Source of the DNA: Verpa conica
Lineage: Eukaryota; Ascomycota; Pezizomycetes; Pezizales; Morchellaceae
Assembly (NCBI GenBank): GCA_033030425.1
Contig: JAUFSD010000010.1
Location: forward strand, 1,612,001 to 1,676,000
DNA length: 64,000 nt
Direction: 5' to 3'
Under the pieces are notes generated by a model. That model made no database searches and was not told the origin of the DNA. It worked only from the letters and a program-made list of their open reading frames with translations. This document shows positions 60,524 to 64,000 of the stretch, in pieces. Position 1 is the first letter of the stretch, and each line of letters starts with the position of its first letter. The position numbers were made by a program, and so were the translations under genes.

Positions 60524-62712
60524 CTAATGCAAAGCTCTCAGTGCTACCCTCATCTGTCCCTTCCCACCTCTATTCGCCCTAAAGTAAAAAGGAATAAAAT
60601 TCAAGTCTCTAGTAGCCTTCGGGAACCGTTTCTCAATGTCAAGAACCGCACCTCCTCCTCTGCTCTGGATTCTTACATACTTCTCACTCGTATCCGGATC
60701 TATCACAAGCTCTTCAAACAGAGAGACTTTTGAATCTATGCAGGTAGTCTTTTCACAAGTATTAGCCTGGGTATCCTGAGGGTGATTGTGTTTTACGTAC
60801 TTTGAAGTGGTCGTCCACCCAGCTGTTGTCTTTATCTTCTACACAGTAGACAATTGGGCCTCTGGCTATGCAGAGCGTATCCCTATTACTGAACAGATGA
60901 GGTCGGATGAAGCGGGGCGTGAGGGGGATTGTGAGTGTAAATTTTGTGTTGGTGAGGAGCCAGTCACCACCTAACTCAAGATAATTTTTTACTGTTGCCG
61001 GATTTTTGATATCAGTGATCTATATACGTTAGTACTTTATCTCATAAGAATATTTTGTGTAGTCTCATACCTCCCACCCATCTGCCCACTTTGGGATGCG
61101 CAATTTGATATTGACTTTGAGGTTCAAAGGGTTTGTCAAAATGAATTCTACTTTTCCATCCCAAGGCCAATTCGTCCGTTGCTCTAAGGTGACAACCGAG
61201 TCTCCAACATTCATCTCTAACTTTGCAGCAGTGAAGAGGTGGACTTGTATTTCCACAACTTCAGTCTTCTTCCATGACCAGATATATCCTCCTAGCATCC
61301 CAAATGTCCTCGTGACGTTGGGTGGACAACAGGCACATTCGAACCACTCCTCCCGCTTTGATGGGTCTTCTGGCGAGGACGCGAGTTGGTTCAAATAGGT
61401 GAATGATTTACCATCAAGAGACATGCTTGTTAGCACCGTGTTATACAACGCGAGCTCCATTGCATCGGCATAAGATGCGTCAAGATCAAGCTACGAAAGT
61501 CAGCCAGAATCTGAGAGATGCTAGAGACTCTTACCTGTAGAAGCCGCTCTGCGAGCATCATCAGCCCGATAGATGCACATGTTTCAGCATAGCAACCACC
61601 TTCGTCGGTAGCTTGTGGGAGATAGTAATCGATACCGAAGCCCTCCCATTGCCGGATCGCGCCAATTCCAGCGGTCTCATACATCTTTTTATCAACCATG
61701 TTCCCCCAGAGTCGTTTGACTGCGGGGAGGTAGTCTGGCTGGGGCTGGATACGGTTGATATCGGCTACTGCGGTAAGGAGATACATTGCACGAACTGAGT
61801 GGCCACGGATGGTCTGCTGCTCAAGAATTGGCTTATGTGCTTGCTGGTACCTAGATGGAGGTGTTAATTTCTAACTTAATTTACGAACTGGATTATAATT
61901 ACCAATATGATCGTTTCTCGGGGTAGTATCGTGGCATTTCATTCTCACGATCACCACGTCTCACTCGCTCCACGTCATAAAAGTGTTGGCCTTCTTCACC
62001 CGTTGGGTTCCCCCTTTCACTAATAAAGTATGCAGCCAGGTCAAAATGCTTCTTGTTTCCGGTAGCTTTATAAAGGCGTAATAAGGCGAGTTCGATTTCT
62101 GGATGTCCTGGGTACCCGTGGCTCTTTCCAGGCTCAGGTCCGAACGTAGCGCAGAGAAGGTCAACATATTTGTTTATAGGTTCCAGAAGAAGGTCATTCT
62201 TATAGTAATGATGATGGATTACCGCAGCTTCAATGAGGTGTCCTGCGTTGTAACTAAGGAAATCAGTAAGTCAATAGTCTATTGAACCAGAAAGTTAAAA
62301 CCCACAGTTCGTGGAGATCACGCAAATTGGTAAACCTCTTTCCCGGTTCAACTACAGTGAAATGAATATTCAAATATCCATCCTCCTGTTGTGCTCCTCT
62401 AATCATCTGTACAAGCTCCTGAACTGCTTTATCGATATCCTCTTCATACTGCTCAGAGAGTAGATAACATGCCCCCTCAATCCACTTTGCAACATCCGAG
62501 TCCCAGAAAAGATGGTTCGGAACCGGCCAATGAGTAGGAGGATCATCGTAGCTCGGATGCCATTTAAGCTTGAAGGCATCATACCGCCCAGTCTTCTTCA
62601 GCATATCGAGCTGGTAGCGGAGAGTAGTAGTCCTGACTACATTTCTGCGAGAATACCAGAATGAGGACGAATCAAAGGTGGTATCTCTAAAGGATTCTTG
62701 AGGATATGCCAT
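60524..62712 (-). CDS. GH127 family glycoside hydrolase (beta-L-arabinofuranosidase type, DUF1680)
   Basis: Six exons: 62712-62306, 62253-61903, 61850-61535, 61490-61071, 61019-60801 and 60748-60524, giving 645 aa, the normal family length. The N-terminal part has the alpha/alpha-barrel landmarks FWDSDVAKWIEGACY, QEDGYLNIHF and RDLHELYNAGHLIEAAV. The zinc-site residues known from the bacterial enzyme HypBA1 are present as Glu-x-Cys in YAETCASIG and the Cys pair in ECACCPPNVTR, whose first paired Cys is the proposed nucleophile. WEGFG may carry the acid/base Glu. Beta-sandwich sequence follows (RIPKWADGWE; LTPRFIRP; ARGPIVYCVEDKD). No signal peptide, so it probably acts inside the cell on imported oligosaccharides. 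Family members release beta-L-arabinofuranose; other specificities occur. Confidence 0.92.
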
Positions 62713-64000
62713 TATTGTTTGTTGAATGTACGTTTGTTTCCTCTCTTTGGATTGAGGATATCACGTATACAATATTGTCTTGGGAGTGTCAAATGATTTA
62801 GGAGCAAAGGCCATAATATGACGTACATTAAACCTATCACTCTGATAGCCATATTTTATTCGGATTAAGATTGCATCTGGATACAGGCTAAAGTCCAATA
62901 CGGAGCAGTTTGTGAAATGTGGGGATGATCATGATAGGTGAGGGATGGTGATGGCGGAGGAGTGGAGGGGATGTTGGAGGTGGGGTATATCAGGCTAAAC
63001 AACCATGTCCCTCCCGCAGCCTTCACCGTTGAGCTAAACTCGGAACTCGGAATATTGTTAGCTTCTGCGAATCATTCCAACGTATGCCCAGCCCTCAATT
63101 GGAATATTGTGTCTCGGAATTTATATAAGTAATCTTCAACACTCGGTACCCTACTACCGATTATCTATCTAATTAGAACGGTTAAGATATGTGATCGACT
63201 TGACCGCACGTGTATCATTAGGATATTCTCTGCGGGGTTGCTAGAATACAGGTACCCACAGAAGTGTATTCACCTCATCTCATCAGCTCATCAATTGATC
63301 CAGCTCAAAAACCAGGTACAGGCCCCGGTCTGCATTGCTCCGCTCCCGGGACCCATTGCGCTTATAACACCCAAAGCCGGTACAAAGGAACGAAAAAAAT
63401 AATTATCACGGCAACAGCTGACCTGCCAAGGACTTTTGATTATATGTAGCAGAGTCCAGATGAAGCTTGGCAGTATCAATGCCCTGGGCTGTACGACGCC
63501 CATATTACCCGCTCAAGCGGCCAGTACTCCGATTCTAGTATCGGGTGTCGACTTTATGGTTACATGGGACCTACATATGATCGATCTACGAAACACTCGA
63601 CCCGGTCGAATGTTCGGCTACCTAGTAACCTTTACTCCACAAATGTAAGTTTTCTCCGCAAGTTCCTTGTGATAACTTGCGGGGCTGGGGTAAGTAATGG
63701 CTGATTTAAAGTAGCCCGCCAAATACCTATAGCCAAAAGACTAGATGGTGTAATAATCACAACCCTGTGCTTATAATAGCATAACATGTCTGTAAATTAC
63801 AACATCAGGTACAGCGAAATAGGCCGGGATACCAAAAGCCACAGCACAATAACCCGAGAAATCATATGGCTAAATCGTATCTTTTGAGTCTCCTCGTATC
63901 TCGGAGACTCGAGAGAAATCAGGCCGGTGCATGACGCGTTAAATGCCAATTTTACATGGTTCATCTTGTGGTATAAAGCACCTTTCTCCTGAGCTCCCGA
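62713..64000. other. Upstream region of GH127 gene to window edge
   Basis: The first few hundred bases should be the GH127 promoter. Short open frames to 64000 have no recognisable content. Nothing else seen. Confidence 0.55.

Overview
The window is nuclear DNA of a filamentous ascomycete (Pezizomycotina). Coding regions are split by short GT..AG introns (mostly 47-132 nt, several with a CTAAC-type branch site). The recognisable genes are fungal: Iwr1, an ATP-dependent DNA ligase I, CDC42, two DUF1349 proteins, a sugar-porter transporter, a GH127 glycosidase and a protein with the ankyrin-like repeats common in fungal NLR and HET proteins. The species is not determined. Long AT-rich gene-poor tracts with degraded repeats point to a transposon-laden genome.

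Layout. 1-19 kb is a gene island. It holds a truncated IWR1 (minus), a 5'-truncated LINE (1329-5262) with an exact 14-bp target-site duplication, a five-exon gene for an acidic repeat protein of about 1815 aa (minus), and a six-exon LIG1/CDC9 DNA ligase (plus) with a PIP box and a repeat-expanded N-terminus. 19-39 kb is mostly gene-poor. It contains degraded coding relics, a possible pogo-like end, a 148-bp foldback element, and two related small genes (29.6-30.3 and 33.7-34.4 kb, both minus) that share an intron position and a Cys-x2-Cys-Thr-Arg block and that I do not recognise. 39-41 kb holds a tail-to-tail pair of DUF1349 paralogues. 42.9-43.6 kb holds a single-exon orphan gene.

48.2-49.8 kb is CDC42 (six exons, CVLL prenylation box). 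52.1-53.45 kb carries two oppositely oriented non-coding elements of about 440-450 bp. Each has terminal inverted repeats, a 9-bp target-site duplication and two internal hairpins. Next come an orphan three-exon gene (minus, 53.5-54.3 kb) and the ankyrin-like repeat gene (plus, 55.2-56.6 kb). The right end (57.7-62.7 kb) holds an eight-exon MFS sugar transporter and a six-exon GH127 enzyme, co-oriented on the minus strand and probably a small carbohydrate uptake and degradation pair.

How they work together: the ligase, Iwr1 and CDC42 are unrelated housekeeping genes (replication and repair, RNA polymerase II import, polarity). The only clear functional neighbourhood is transporter plus GH127. 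Exon boundaries were set by hand from frame continuity and splice consensus and need transcript support.
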